From positions 1-51,032 of the forward strand of contig JAUMSH010000073.1 in the NCBI GenBank assembly GCA_031292915.1: a stretch of DNA of 51,032 nt, in the 5' to 3' direction. This document shows, in pieces, positions 7,201 through 15,968 of this stretch (positions within the stretch are counted from its first letter, which is position 1; the number at the start of each line of letters is the position of its first letter). The stretch comes from Collinsella sp. (GTDB lineage Bacteria; Actinomycetota; Coriobacteriia; Coriobacteriales; Coriobacteriaceae). A program made the translations under genes and the position numbers. The notes below the pieces were generated by a model. That model was not told the origin of the DNA. It was given only the letters and a program-made list of their open reading frames with translations, and made no database searches.

Positions 7201-8574
7201 CTACTCATCGCCGTCGTGCGGATCCGCAGAGCCCGCACCCGACGCCGCCGGCTTCTCTGCCGAGGACTCGGAATCCTTCTTATCGGTTTCGGCCGGAGCG
7301 ATCACGCGAATGAGCGAGATGCGCTGGCCACGCATCGACTGTACCTTGAACTTGTACCCTGCGACCTCAAACACCTCTCCGATGTCGGGCACCGAGTCGC
7401 AAAGCTCCAAAATCCAGCCGGCGATGGTCTCATAATCATCGCTTTCCTCGAGCGGCCAACCAAGCTCAATCGCGTCATCGCACGAAAAACGCCCATCGAC
7501 GAGCCACTCGCGGCGCGAGAGGCGCGTGAGGTACTTGTTGTCGGGGTCGAACTCGTCCTCGATCTCGCCGACGATCTCCTCGACGATGTCCTCGATGGTG
7601 ATGATACCGGCCGTGCCGCCGTACTCGTCCACGACCACTACGATCTGGTCGTGCGAGGTCTGCATCTCGGACAGCAGCGGCAGGATGTCCTTGGTATCGG
7701 GCACAAAGGTGGCGTCGCGCAGGTAATCGGCGATGGGCTGGTCGCCCTTGCCGTCGAGCGCGGGCTGGATCAGGTCCTTGATGTGCGCGATTCCCGCGAC
7801 GTTGTCGGGGTCCTCGTGATAGACGGGAATGCGGCTGAAGCCGGTCTGGCGCATGGTGGACAACACGTCGGCGACCGTCTCGTCGTCCTCGCACATGGTG
7901 GTGTCCACGCGCGGAACCATGACCTCGCGAGCCACGGTGTCGCCCAGGTCGAAGATCTCGTGGATCATGCGCTTTTCCTCGTCGAGCAGGTCGTCCTGCT
8001 CCGAGACCATGTACTTGATCTCTTCCTCCGAAACGTTCTGGCGGTCGTCGGCGCTCTTGATGCGCAGGATGCGGGCCAGACCATCGGAGCAAGCGCCGGT
8101 CAGCCACACGAGCGGACGGGCGATCTTTTGGAACACGGAAAGCGGTCCCACGACCTGCTTGGATACGCCCTCGGCGTTAGCGAGGCCGATGCGCTTGGGC
8201 ACGAGCTCGCCGATCACGATGGACACAAAGGCGACGGCGACGGTGATGATGACCGGCGCCAGGCCGCGCGCGATGGCGGAAAGCGGCGCGATGCCAAAGC
8301 TCATGAGCCACGTGGCAAGCGGGTCGGACAGGCTCGTCGACGCGACGGCGGACGAGGCGAAGCCCACGAGCGTGATAGCGACCTGGATGGTGGCCAACAG
8401 CTGATCGGAGTCGGCGGCGAGCTGGACGGCGCGCTCGGCGCGCTTATCGCCCTCCTCGGCATCGTGCTCCAACACGGCGCGCTTAGCCGTGGTGAGAGCC
8501 ATCTCGGACATGGAGAAGTAGCCGTTGATAAGCGTCAGGACGAGGGTAGTGATAAGGGAGATGGTTATGTCCAT
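7201..8574 (-). CDS. CNNM/CorC-family transporter with DUF21, CBS pair and CorC_HlyC domains
   Basis: 457 residues. An N-terminal DUF21 membrane domain (about 1-180, S-M-S-E-M-A-L near the start) is followed by a pair of CBS domains (about 195-325), with R-E-V-M-V-P-R-V-D and D-E-Y-G-G-T-A-G-I as typical landmarks. A CorC_HlyC domain (about 340-430) and a polar tail follow. Bacterial CNNM/CorC proteins move Mg2+ (often Na+-coupled efflux) and sense Mg-ATP through the CBS pair; older annotations call them hemolysins. It is the third gene in this stretch with a magnesium-transport fold. The start at 8574 has no good Shine-Dalgarno directly before it; GGAGG lies about 17 bases upstream. Confidence 0.85.
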   Translation of the reverse strand: MDITISLITTLVLTLINGYFSMSEMALTTAKRAVLEHDAEEGDKRAERAVQLAADSDQLLATIQVAITLVGFASSAVASTSLSDPLATWLMSFGIAPLSAIARGLAPVIITVAVAFVSIVIGELVPKRIGLANAEGVSKQVVGPLSVFQKIARPLVWLTGACSDGLARILRIKSADDRQNVSEEEIKYMVSEQDDLLDEEKRMIHEIFDLGDTVAREVMVPRVDTTMCEDDETVADVLSTMRQTGFSRIPVYHEDPDNVAGIAHIKDLIQPALDGKGDQPIADYLRDATFVPDTKDILPLLSEMQTSHDQIVVVVDEYGGTAGIITIEDIVEEIVGEIEDEFDPDNKYLTRLSRREWLVDGRFSCDDAIELGWPLEESDDYETIAGWILELCDSVPDIGEVFEVAGYKFKVQSMRGQRISLIRVIAPAETDKKDSESSAEKPAASGAGSADPHDGDE

Positions 8575-8681
8575 CGGGAGTTTCTCGAACCTCCAAGATT
8601 CGGGACGTCAGGGTAAAACGTTGATGGCGGATACGGCAATTGCGCCAGTCACCCGTGCGAGCGGGGCCGTGGGCGCGGTCG

Positions 8682-9365
8682 CTAGATTACGAAGAGGATC
8701 ACCGCCATGAACTGGAAGATACTGCCGGCGAGCACCCACAAGTGAAACACACTGTGCAGATAGCGCACGTTTTTGGCGATATAGAACGGCACGCCCACGG
8801 TGTAGCACACGCCGCCGACGGCGAGCAGGGCAAGCGCGACGGGGTTCAACAGCGCCACGAGCTCGGGCAGCTTAAAGACGACGAGCCAACCCATCAGCAG
8901 GTAGACCAAGCCGCTTACCCAGTGCGGTTGACGCTCGCGCATAAAGCACTCGAGTGCGATGCCGATGATGGCAATGGCCCACACGGCAAAGAACAGCATA
9001 GGGCCGCCGTCGTTTGCGAGCGTGATGAGGCAAAACGGCGTATAGCTGCCGGCTATGAGCAAGTAGATGCAGCTGTGGTCGATAATGCGGAACACGCGCT
9101 TGGCGCCCGCGGGCTGAATCGCGTGATAGAGCGTGGAGGCCAGATATTCGAGAATAATGCTGACGCCATAGACAATCGCCGCGGCCATGTGGGCCGGGCC
9201 TCCGCCGCGCAGGGCAGCGAATACGATCAGGAGCACCAGGCCGGCGATACCCAGCAGGCAGCCGACACCATGGGTGACGGAGTTCATGATCTCCTCGCCC
9301 ACCGTGTAGTGTGGAACGGCCGCGGTCTTGGGTCGCGGCTTAGAACTGTCGCTCGAATCGGACAT
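8682..9365 (-). CDS. trhA: Hemolysin III / TrhA family membrane protein (PAQR fold)
   Basis: About 227 residues with seven predicted membrane helices. Landmarks of the YqfA/TrhA family are visible: N-S-V-T-H-G-V-G near the start, S-T-L-Y-H after helix 2, R-I-I-D-H-S and the C-terminal V-F-H-L-W-V. The conserved Ser, Asp and three His would form the Zn site seen in related PAQR proteins. The role is in membrane lipid homeostasis rather than hemolysis. The ATG at 9365 is preferred over 9383: GGAGG is 11 bases before it but directly abuts the upstream ATG. It is divergent from the alpha/beta hydrolase gene. Confidence 0.85.
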   Translation of the reverse strand: MSDSSDSSKPRPKTAAVPHYTVGEEIMNSVTHGVGCLLGIAGLVLLIVFAALRGGGPAHMAAAIVYGVSIILEYLASTLYHAIQPAGAKRVFRIIDHSCIYLLIAGSYTPFCLITLANDGGPMLFFAVWAIAIIGIALECFMRERQPHWVSGLVYLLMGWLVVFKLPELVALLNPVALALLAVGGVCYTVGVPFYIAKNVRYLHSVFHLWVLAGSIFQFMAVILFVI

Positions 9366-9472
9366 GCCGGTTACATCCTCCAACGTAAAGAGTTCTCAAC
9401 ACTATATCAAAGCGTCTGGGTACGTGCGAAATTTGCACCATACGTGACCCTTTGTTTACCCATTCTTTGCCT

Positions 9473-9531
9473 GTTGACGCATCAACGGCGAACGTCCATA
9501 ATGCGCTTGCATTAAATGTTGATGTATTAAC
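9473..9531 (+). promoter_or_regulatory. Promoter with two operator-like palindromes upstream of the hydrolase
   Basis: A -35 box TTGACG (9474-9479) and a -10 box CATAAT (9497-9502) are spaced by 17 bases. The -35 box sits inside GTTGACGCATCAAC (9473-9486). A second site, GTTGATGTATTAAC (9518-9531), follows the -10 box. The two fit GTTGAYGYATYAAC and their centres are 45 bp apart. Placement across the promoter suggests repressor operators. GTTGA half-sites recall MarR-family operators, but no regulator gene is adjacent. Confidence 0.6.
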
Positions 9532-9551
9532 ATCTTATAGGAGAGTACTGC

Positions 9552-10517
9552 ATGGCTCAAAACGCACGTTCCCATCGAAAGCTCAAGATAGCCGGCATCG
9601 CTGCGCTAGTGGCTGTCGTTGCGCTGCTCGGATTTGCCGGCAACTTTTTGTTTGACTTTGCCCTGAACCCCCAAGCGCCGTACACCATGAAGATGATGCA
9701 GGATAGCAAGAACGACAAAGAAGGTGAGCAGCCGGATGCCGAGGACACCGAGGCGCGGGCGTGGTTTAAAGAGAATCGCGAGAGCAGCAGCCTCACCGCA
9801 GATGACGGAACCGAGCTTGCCGCTTGGTATTTTGCTGCGTCGGAGAGCACGCACGACTACGCCGTCTGCCTGCATGGATATACCAACGAGCCCATCGGCA
9901 TGGCCCGATACGCCAAGCGCTTCCATGACCGCGGCATGAACGTACTCGCACCCGCCGCCCGCGCCCACGAGCGCTCCGGCGGCGACTATATCGGCATGGG
10001 CTGGCCCGAGCGCCTCGACATCGTCGCATGGATCGAGCGAATCGTTCAGGCTGACCCCGAGGCGCGCATCCTGGTCTTTGGCGAGTCGATGGGTGCGGCA
10101 ACCGCCATGAACGTCGCGGGGGAATCTCTGCCCGCAAACGTGAAATGCACTATCGAGGACTGCGGCTATACGAGTGTTTGGGACGAGTTTTCTCTGCAGC
10201 TCAAGGACGTGTTCGGCCTGCCCAGCTTTCCCTTGCTCGATGTAGCAAACTTGGTATGCAACGTGCGCGCGGACTACGACTTTCATAAGGCGAGCAGTGT
10301 GGAGCAACTCAAACACGCGACGGTTCCCATGCTGTTTATCCACGGCGACCAGGACACCTTTGTGCCGTACGACATGCTCGACCAAAACTACGACGCGTGC
10401 GCCAGCAAGATCAAGCAAAAGCTCACCATCCATGGCGCCACCCACGCCAAGAGTGCGCAAGTTGACCCCGAGCTCTACTGGAATACGGTCGACGACTTTC
10501 TCGACGAGTATTTTTAG
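9552..10517 (+). CDS. Membrane-anchored alpha/beta hydrolase
   Basis: 321 residues. A Lys/Arg start and one hydrophobic helix (about 12-36) give an N-terminal anchor or uncleaved signal; the rest should be outside the membrane. The hydrolase fold shows L-H-G-Y (107-110, oxyanion region), the nucleophile elbow G-E-S-M-G (Ser179), H-G-D-Q-D-T-F-V-P with the acid residue, and G-A-T-H-A-K-S with the catalytic His near 300. This matches the BAAT/S9-like serine hydrolases often annotated as YqkD-type proteins. The substrate is unknown; small acyl or peptide esters are plausible. The start has AGGAG eight bases upstream. It appears monocistronic and is controlled by the two-palindrome promoter. Confidence 0.85.
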   Translation: MAQNARSHRKLKIAGIAALVAVVALLGFAGNFLFDFALNPQAPYTMKMMQDSKNDKEGEQPDAEDTEARAWFKENRESSSLTADDGTELAAWYFAASESTHDYAVCLHGYTNEPIGMARYAKRFHDRGMNVLAPAARAHERSGGDYIGMGWPERLDIVAWIERIVQADPEARILVFGESMGAATAMNVAGESLPANVKCTIEDCGYTSVWDEFSLQLKDVFGLPSFPLLDVANLVCNVRADYDFHKASSVEQLKHATVPMLFIHGDQDTFVPYDMLDQNYDACASKIKQKLTIHGATHAKSAQVDPELYWNTVDDFLDEYF

Positions 10518-10554
10518 GCAAAAAGCAACGTCTGGGGCTTTATCTGGCCCCCTG

Positions 10555-10686
10555 TTTTCGGAAGTGCGGGGAAAATCGCGCGAAGCCCGACCAGACCGCA
10601 GTTTTACCAACGATTTATCAGGGGTTTTGTTGCCAAAAAACGGTTTGTGGTCGGCGGTATTCGATTTTTCACCGCACTTCCGAAAA
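10555..10686. repeat. Inverted repeat, 24-25-bp arms about 83 bp apart
   Basis: The left arm at 10555-10578 (starting TTTTCGGAAGTGCGG) is nearly the reverse complement of the right arm at 10662-10686 (ending CCGCACTTCCGAAAA). The enclosed sequence has no gene. It lies between the ends of two convergent genes and runs into the terminator hairpin at 10683-10721. Confidence 0.6.
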
Positions 10687-10721
10687 GCCGCCCGTGGGCG
10701 CTGTGCTCACGGGCGGCTTTT
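10683..10721. terminator. Bidirectional hairpin terminator
   Basis: A perfect 14-bp stem (AAAAGCCGCCCGTG at 10683-10696 with CACGGGCGGCTTTT at 10708-10721) has an 11-base loop. The A run before and T run after let it work on both strands, ending the hydrolase gene (plus) and the DUF362 gene (minus). Confidence 0.85.
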
Positions 10722-10768
10722 GCTAACGTTGCGCTACAAATGCGCTTGTTTTGTCCAATAGCTAGGCG

Positions 10769-11974
10769 CTACTTGACCTCGATGAGCTCGTACTCGCTCG
10801 TGCCCAGGCCGATTTTTTCGGCGTGCGCGATGCACGCGCGCCAGTCGGTGTCGGGATGCGTGATGCAGAAGGGGTCCTTGGCCTGCTCGCCTTCCAGATG
10901 CTCGTGGTTGTGCTCCATCTTGGCCGCGCTATCGGTGAGCTCGGTGTTGGGCAGCGGCTCGGATGCCATGACGGCATCGGCGCAGGCCTGGTCGATGGCG
11001 ACCGGGTCGAAGCTCGCGAACATGCCGATGTCGTTGACGATAGGCGTGTCGTTTTCGGGATGGCAATCGCAGTTGGGGCTGATATCCATGGCAAGCGAGA
11101 TATGGAAGCTCGGGCGGCCGTCGACGACAGCCTTCGTATACTCGGCGATCTTGCAGTTGAGCACGTCGGCCGCAGCGTCATGGCCGGGCTTGATGGCGTC
11201 CTGGTTGCACACGCCGATGCAGCGGCCGCAGCCCACGCAGCGATCGTGGTCGATGGCAGCCACGTGGACCGTGCGGGTGTTGCCGTTGGCAAGCTCGCGC
11301 TCGCGGGTGTCGTCAAACGAGATGGCGCTGTGCGCGCAGATCTTTTCGCAGGCACGGCAGCCAATGCAGTGCTCGGTCGCGACGTTCGGCTTGCCGGCGG
11401 CATGCTGCTCCATCTTGCCGGCGCGGCTGCCGCCTCCCATGCCCAGGTTCTTCATGGCTCCGCCAAAACCGGCCTGCTCGTGGCCCTTAAAGTGGGTGAG
11501 GCTGATCACGATATCGGCGTCCATGAGCGCCTGACCAATCTTGGCCTCGTGTACGTACTCGCCGCCCTCGACCGGGACGAGTGCCTCGTCGGTGCCCTTG
11601 AGGCCGTCGGCGATGATGATCTGGCAGCCCGTGGCATACGGGGTAAAGCCGTTCTGATAGGCGGTATCGATGTGCTCGAGCGCGTTTTTGCGGCTACCAA
11701 CGTAGAGCGTGTTGCAGTCGGTGAGGAAGGGCTTGCCGCCCAGCTCCTTCACGACATCCGCGACGGCGCGGGCGTAGTTGGGACGCAAAAAGCTCAGGTT
11801 GCCCAGCTCGCCAAAGTGAATCTTGATAGCGACGAACTTGTTCTCAAAGTCGATCTGCTCAATTCCGGCGTGACGGATGAGGCGCTTGAGTTTGTCGAGC
11901 TGGCTCTCGCGAGCATGCGTGCGCAGGTTGGTGAAGTACACCTTAGCGGGTGCTGCGGGTGCAGTTGCGGTCAT
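10769..11974 (-). CDS. DUF362 domain protein with two [4Fe-4S] clusters
   Basis: 401 residues. The DUF362 domain begins near residue 10 and includes V-A-I-K-I-H-F-G-E. It is followed by the T-H-F-K-G-H region and a glycine-rich G-M-G-G-G-S-R segment. Two ferredoxin motifs follow: C-I-G-C-R-A-C-E-K-I-C and C-V-G-C-G-R-C-I-G-V-C. An additional C-D-C-H lies downstream. DUF362 proteins are iron-sulfur proteins common in anaerobes and of unknown biochemical role. The start at 11974 has GAGGGG about ten bases upstream. It stands alone, with repeat cluster 1 just upstream. Confidence 0.85.
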   Translation of the reverse strand: MTATAPAAPAKVYFTNLRTHARESQLDKLKRLIRHAGIEQIDFENKFVAIKIHFGELGNLSFLRPNYARAVADVVKELGGKPFLTDCNTLYVGSRKNALEHIDTAYQNGFTPYATGCQIIIADGLKGTDEALVPVEGGEYVHEAKIGQALMDADIVISLTHFKGHEQAGFGGAMKNLGMGGGSRAGKMEQHAAGKPNVATEHCIGCRACEKICAHSAISFDDTRERELANGNTRTVHVAAIDHDRCVGCGRCIGVCNQDAIKPGHDAAADVLNCKIAEYTKAVVDGRPSFHISLAMDISPNCDCHPENDTPIVNDIGMFASFDPVAIDQACADAVMASEPLPNTELTDSAAKMEHNHEHLEGEQAKDPFCITHPDTDWRACIAHAEKIGLGTSEYELIEVK

Positions 11975-12058
11975 AAATCTATCCCCTCGGTCTATATGGC
12001 GTTACAGACATAAGAGGATGGTACCCGTTGAAGTAGGGTCAAAGTCAAGCGCGAAACC

Positions 12059-12257
12059 CAGTCATTGGGGACAGACTTAAATGACTGAAACCACTCATTG
12101 GGGACGGACTTAAATGAGTGTCTCGCCACCTGGCAGCTAAGGACGCTCCTTTCCCGCCGGAAGCTGGGGACAGTCCTTGCCAGCCCAGCCGGCGAGCTGG
12201 CAAATCGGCAAAGACCGTCCCCGATGACTAGTCGTTTAAGAACGTCCCCGATGACTA
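12059..12257. repeat. GGGGAC repeat cluster 1
   Basis: Several short hairpins share the core CATTGGGGAC. Examples are 12059-12087 with arms CAGTCATT/AATGACTG and 12092-12120 with arms CACTCATT/AATGAGTG; the base change is compensated on both sides. Later parts form a GGGGACAGTCCTTGCC ... GGCAAAGACCGTCCCC inverted repeat and end in GTCCCCGATGACTACTC, which contains the stop codon of the permease gene (TAG at 12257-12255). A related cluster in the same order is at 15736-15962. Confidence 0.75.
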
Positions 12258-14921
12258 CTCTTGGACTTTGAGGGCTTCGGCCAGGCTGACGCGCTTGATG
12301 GAGCGCGTGTGCAGCAGCGCCACGACCAGGTAGGTCGCAAAGCCAATGCCGACGCATGCAGCCATGGACCAAGCGGGCACGTAGATCTCGATATTGCCGT
12401 TGTAGGCGAGCAGCATCGAGCGGAAGATGGCCGTGAGCGAGCCAATAATGACCGGCAGGCTCAGCACGAGCGACGCCGCCACGCACAGCGTAATCGAGCG
12501 GATGTACAGATGCGAGATCTCGCTATCGCGATAGCCAAAGACTTTCATGTAGCTGATCGAACGGGCGCTGTGGTCGATCACAGCCTTGGTCAGCAGGTAC
12601 ATAAACAGCAGGAAGATGAACACCGCAAGCCCAACCATCATTCCGATCATTTTGCTCATCATGCCGATGAACTGGTCACCCACGGCGCGCATGTCGTCGG
12701 GCGTGGTGTCGCCGGCAAAGTAACGAGCATCGAGGTCGAGCTTCTCGTCGCTCACATAGCCGTTAAAGTAGGCGGCGTCGTTGTCGAACAGCTCGTTAAA
12801 GTCATCGATACTCATATAGTTATTCATGTCCGACTTGGAGCCCCAGACACAGTCCTTGCCCGCGTACTCAAGGGAATAATGCTCGCCCTCGTACTTGTCG
12901 CCGAGCGTGACCTTCTGACCCTCGCTCCAGCCAAACTTATCGAGCAGACCGCCGCCAAAGACGATGCGCCCATCGCCGACGTTGAGGTCTTTCCAATAGC
13001 GAGAATCGGATGAAATGCCGTAGACGGAAATCGTCTCCTCGCCATTTCCATCGCCGCGGTCGTATTGCAGCTGGTAAACAGCATATTTCTCAGCCTGCGC
13101 GATTGTGCCCCCGCCATTGTCGGTCGTATTGACCGGGTGGATATCGTCGTTGTCAGTGTCGATCTTAGAGGCTTTGTTGATCAGGCCGATGGCCTCATCG
13201 CGGTCGCAGCCGAGGGCATCGGCAAGGTCATCGAGGCGCGCGTAGAGCGCATCCTTCTTGTCCTGGACCTTGGCGAGCGCGTCCTGCGCCGCGGCCAGGC
13301 TCTCGGCAGACGAAGATGCGGTCGCGGTATCGGCTGCCGTCTGCGCTGCATCGGCCGCGTCGTCAAGCTCGTCATCGGCATCCTGGGCGGCAGAAAGCAG
13401 CGCGCCGTCAACCGACTGCAAGCGCTCGAGTGCCGACCACTGCTCGCGCTCCTCGGCGGTGCCCTCGAGCTCCAGCGGCGCCTTGAGCGTGTACTGGTGC
13501 TCGGCGACCAGGCTCGTCTCGAGGTTGTCCGCGTAGTGCGTCATCGTGGGCAAAATCGCCAGGCCAAAGAGCAGCAGCAGCGAGGCGAACGCAATGCCCA
13601 CGAAGAGCGTGGCGAAGTTGCCCAGATTGCGCAGGAAGATACGCAAGCGGAAGCGGGAAACAAAACCCATGCGCTCCGGCAGCTGCAGGCCGCGCTTGGT
13701 GCCCGATTTGCCGCTCGCCTCGTGACGAAGGAATTGCAACGGCGTCTTGCCCATCTTGCGAAGCAGGCCCACCAGCGTGATGAGGATGAGCGCGGCGGCG
13801 GGAACCACGGCGCACTTCACAAAGATCTCCCAGCTCCAGTACACCTGGAAGGGCGGCAGGCTGTACGAACCGTAATAGAGGCTGCGCATGGGCTCGGTAA
13901 AGAACACAACGCCGAGTGCAGTGCCCAAAAGCGCCGCGAGCACACCCACGATGGCGGGAAGCGCCAGGTAGTGGAGTACAATCTCGCGACGACGATAGCC
14001 GCTGGCGAGCAGCGTGCCGATGATGGCGCTCTCCTCCTCGATGGTCGCGTCGGTAAGGACCACAAAGACGAACGCCATAATCACGATAATAATGTCGAGC
14101 AGCGTCATCCACATCATGGAGTCGCCGTCCACGTCGTCGCGCGCATAGCCAATGCCCTGATTGGAATCGGCGTCGATGAGGTCATCCACGCGCGCATGGG
14201 CATCGGTCAGTGCCTCGACCATATCCTGCTCCGCATCGATGCGATCCGCAGTGGGGAGGTCGCGATCGGTAAAGGTAAAGGAGTAGGTGTAGGCAGGCGC
14301 GCCGCCGGCATCCTCGAGCGCGGCAAAGCCGGCGTCGGTGACCTCGGCCACGCCATAGGTGATGGTGTTCACCGTAAAGTCCGAATTGTTGAGGAACAGC
14401 GCCTGGCTGTCGGGCTGGGTCATGATGCCGCAGATGGTGTAGGTGCGCCCCTCGAGCTCGACCTTATCGCCCACGGCGAGGTCGTTGTTGGTGGCAAAAA
14501 CGCGGTCGATTGCTACCTCGTCGTCCGCCTTGGGCTCCTTGCCCTCACAGTAGGACGCGATATCGACCTTGGTGCGGTGCGCATAGGTGCGCAGCGTGCG
14601 CTTGGTGCCGTCGTCGCCGGCGGTCTTTTTGATGATGGCGTCGATGGAGAAATTCTTGTAGAGCGTGACGCCGCCGACGTCATCGGCTGCATCCTCGGCT
14701 GCCTTGAGCTGGTCTTTGGTGGCCTCGAAGGAGGTGGTCACGCGGCCGTCCTCAATCGTGTACGCATCGCGCATGTCGTCGATAAGGCAACCGACGGAAT
14801 GCGCCGCGAGCAAAAAGCCCGAGGTGAGAGCGATGCTTCCGCACATAAGCAAAAAGATGCCCAGGTACTTGCCGATATTGCGGCGCAGCTCGCGCGGGAG
14901 ACGTTTTGCGAGAGGTGTCAT
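12255..14921 (-). CDS. FtsX/MacB-type ABC transporter permease
   Basis: About 888 residues. Helix 1 (about 15-40) is followed by a first extracellular domain. Three helices (about 275-400) include the V-V-L-T-D-A-T-I-E-E-E-S segment before A-S-G-Y-R-R-R-E, typical of FtsX permeases. A second half repeats the plan, with a large extracellular domain holding an acidic Ala-rich coiled coil (about 510-590), then three C-terminal helices. The pattern is that of LolCE/MacB-like exporters that use mechanotransmission rather than a conventional channel. The ATG at 14921 is preferred to TTG at 14936. It follows the ATPase gene by eight bases. Substrate unknown; lipoproteins, peptides or envelope stress molecules are possible. 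Confidence 0.85.
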   Translation of the reverse strand: MTPLAKRLPRELRRNIGKYLGIFLLMCGSIALTSGFLLAAHSVGCLIDDMRDAYTIEDGRVTTSFEATKDQLKAAEDAADDVGGVTLYKNFSIDAIIKKTAGDDGTKRTLRTYAHRTKVDIASYCEGKEPKADDEVAIDRVFATNNDLAVGDKVELEGRTYTICGIMTQPDSQALFLNNSDFTVNTITYGVAEVTDAGFAALEDAGGAPAYTYSFTFTDRDLPTADRIDAEQDMVEALTDAHARVDDLIDADSNQGIGYARDDVDGDSMMWMTLLDIIIVIMAFVFVVLTDATIEEESAIIGTLLASGYRRREIVLHYLALPAIVGVLAALLGTALGVVFFTEPMRSLYYGSYSLPPFQVYWSWEIFVKCAVVPAAALILITLVGLLRKMGKTPLQFLRHEASGKSGTKRGLQLPERMGFVSRFRLRIFLRNLGNFATLFVGIAFASLLLLFGLAILPTMTHYADNLETSLVAEHQYTLKAPLELEGTAEEREQWSALERLQSVDGALLSAAQDADDELDDAADAAQTAADTATASSSAESLAAAQDALAKVQDKKDALYARLDDLADALGCDRDEAIGLINKASKIDTDNDDIHPVNTTDNGGGTIAQAEKYAVYQLQYDRGDGNGEETISVYGISSDSRYWKDLNVGDGRIVFGGGLLDKFGWSEGQKVTLGDKYEGEHYSLEYAGKDCVWGSKSDMNNYMSIDDFNELFDNDAAYFNGYVSDEKLDLDARYFAGDTTPDDMRAVGDQFIGMMSKMIGMMVGLAVFIFLLFMYLLTKAVIDHSARSISYMKVFGYRDSEISHLYIRSITLCVAASLVLSLPVIIGSLTAIFRSMLLAYNGNIEIYVPAWSMAACVGIGFATYLVVALLHTRSIKRVSLAEALKVQE

Positions 14922-14929
14922 GGCGCCGC

Positions 14930-15643
<714 letters not shown>

Positions 15644-15735
15644 GCTATCCCCCATTGTTAGCCTTGTACTACTTTATGAGGGTAATAGTAAACCTTGGCG
15701 AACTATTTTTGGGCGAGAGCGGGGTTTTGTTTCAG

Positions 15736-15962
15736 ACTAGTCATTGGGGACGTTCTTAAATGACTAGTCGCTGGGGACACTCTTTCGCCGCCCGGCAGTT
15801 GGGGACGTTCCTTTCCTACCGGCAGTTGGGGACAGTCCTTGGCAACCCGACCGGCAAGCCGGCGGTTCGGCAAAGACTGTCCCCGATGACTAGTCGTTTA
15901 AGTCTGTCCCCAATGACCACTCTTGGTCGTTTAAGTCTGTCCCCAATGAGTACCCAATGACT
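15736..15962. repeat. GGGGAC repeat cluster 2
   Basis: It begins with a hairpin with 10-bp arms, ACTAGTCATT (15736-15745) and AATGACTAGT (15759-15768). It continues with GGGGAC units, a GGGGACAGTCCTTGGC ... GGCAAAGACTGTCCCC inverted repeat, and three more CCCCAATGA units. The order of parts matches cluster 1 at 12059-12257, in the same orientation, so the pair acts as long direct repeats around the ABC operon. No open reading frame is supported here. Confidence 0.75.
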
Positions 15963-15968
15963 AGGTGG

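Noticed and set aside
6055..8616. 853-codon plus-strand open frame opposite the CNNM and cyanophycin-N-like genes
   Set aside because: Same shadow effect: His/Arg/Leu-rich, no domain, while the minus-strand proteins have clear family motifs.
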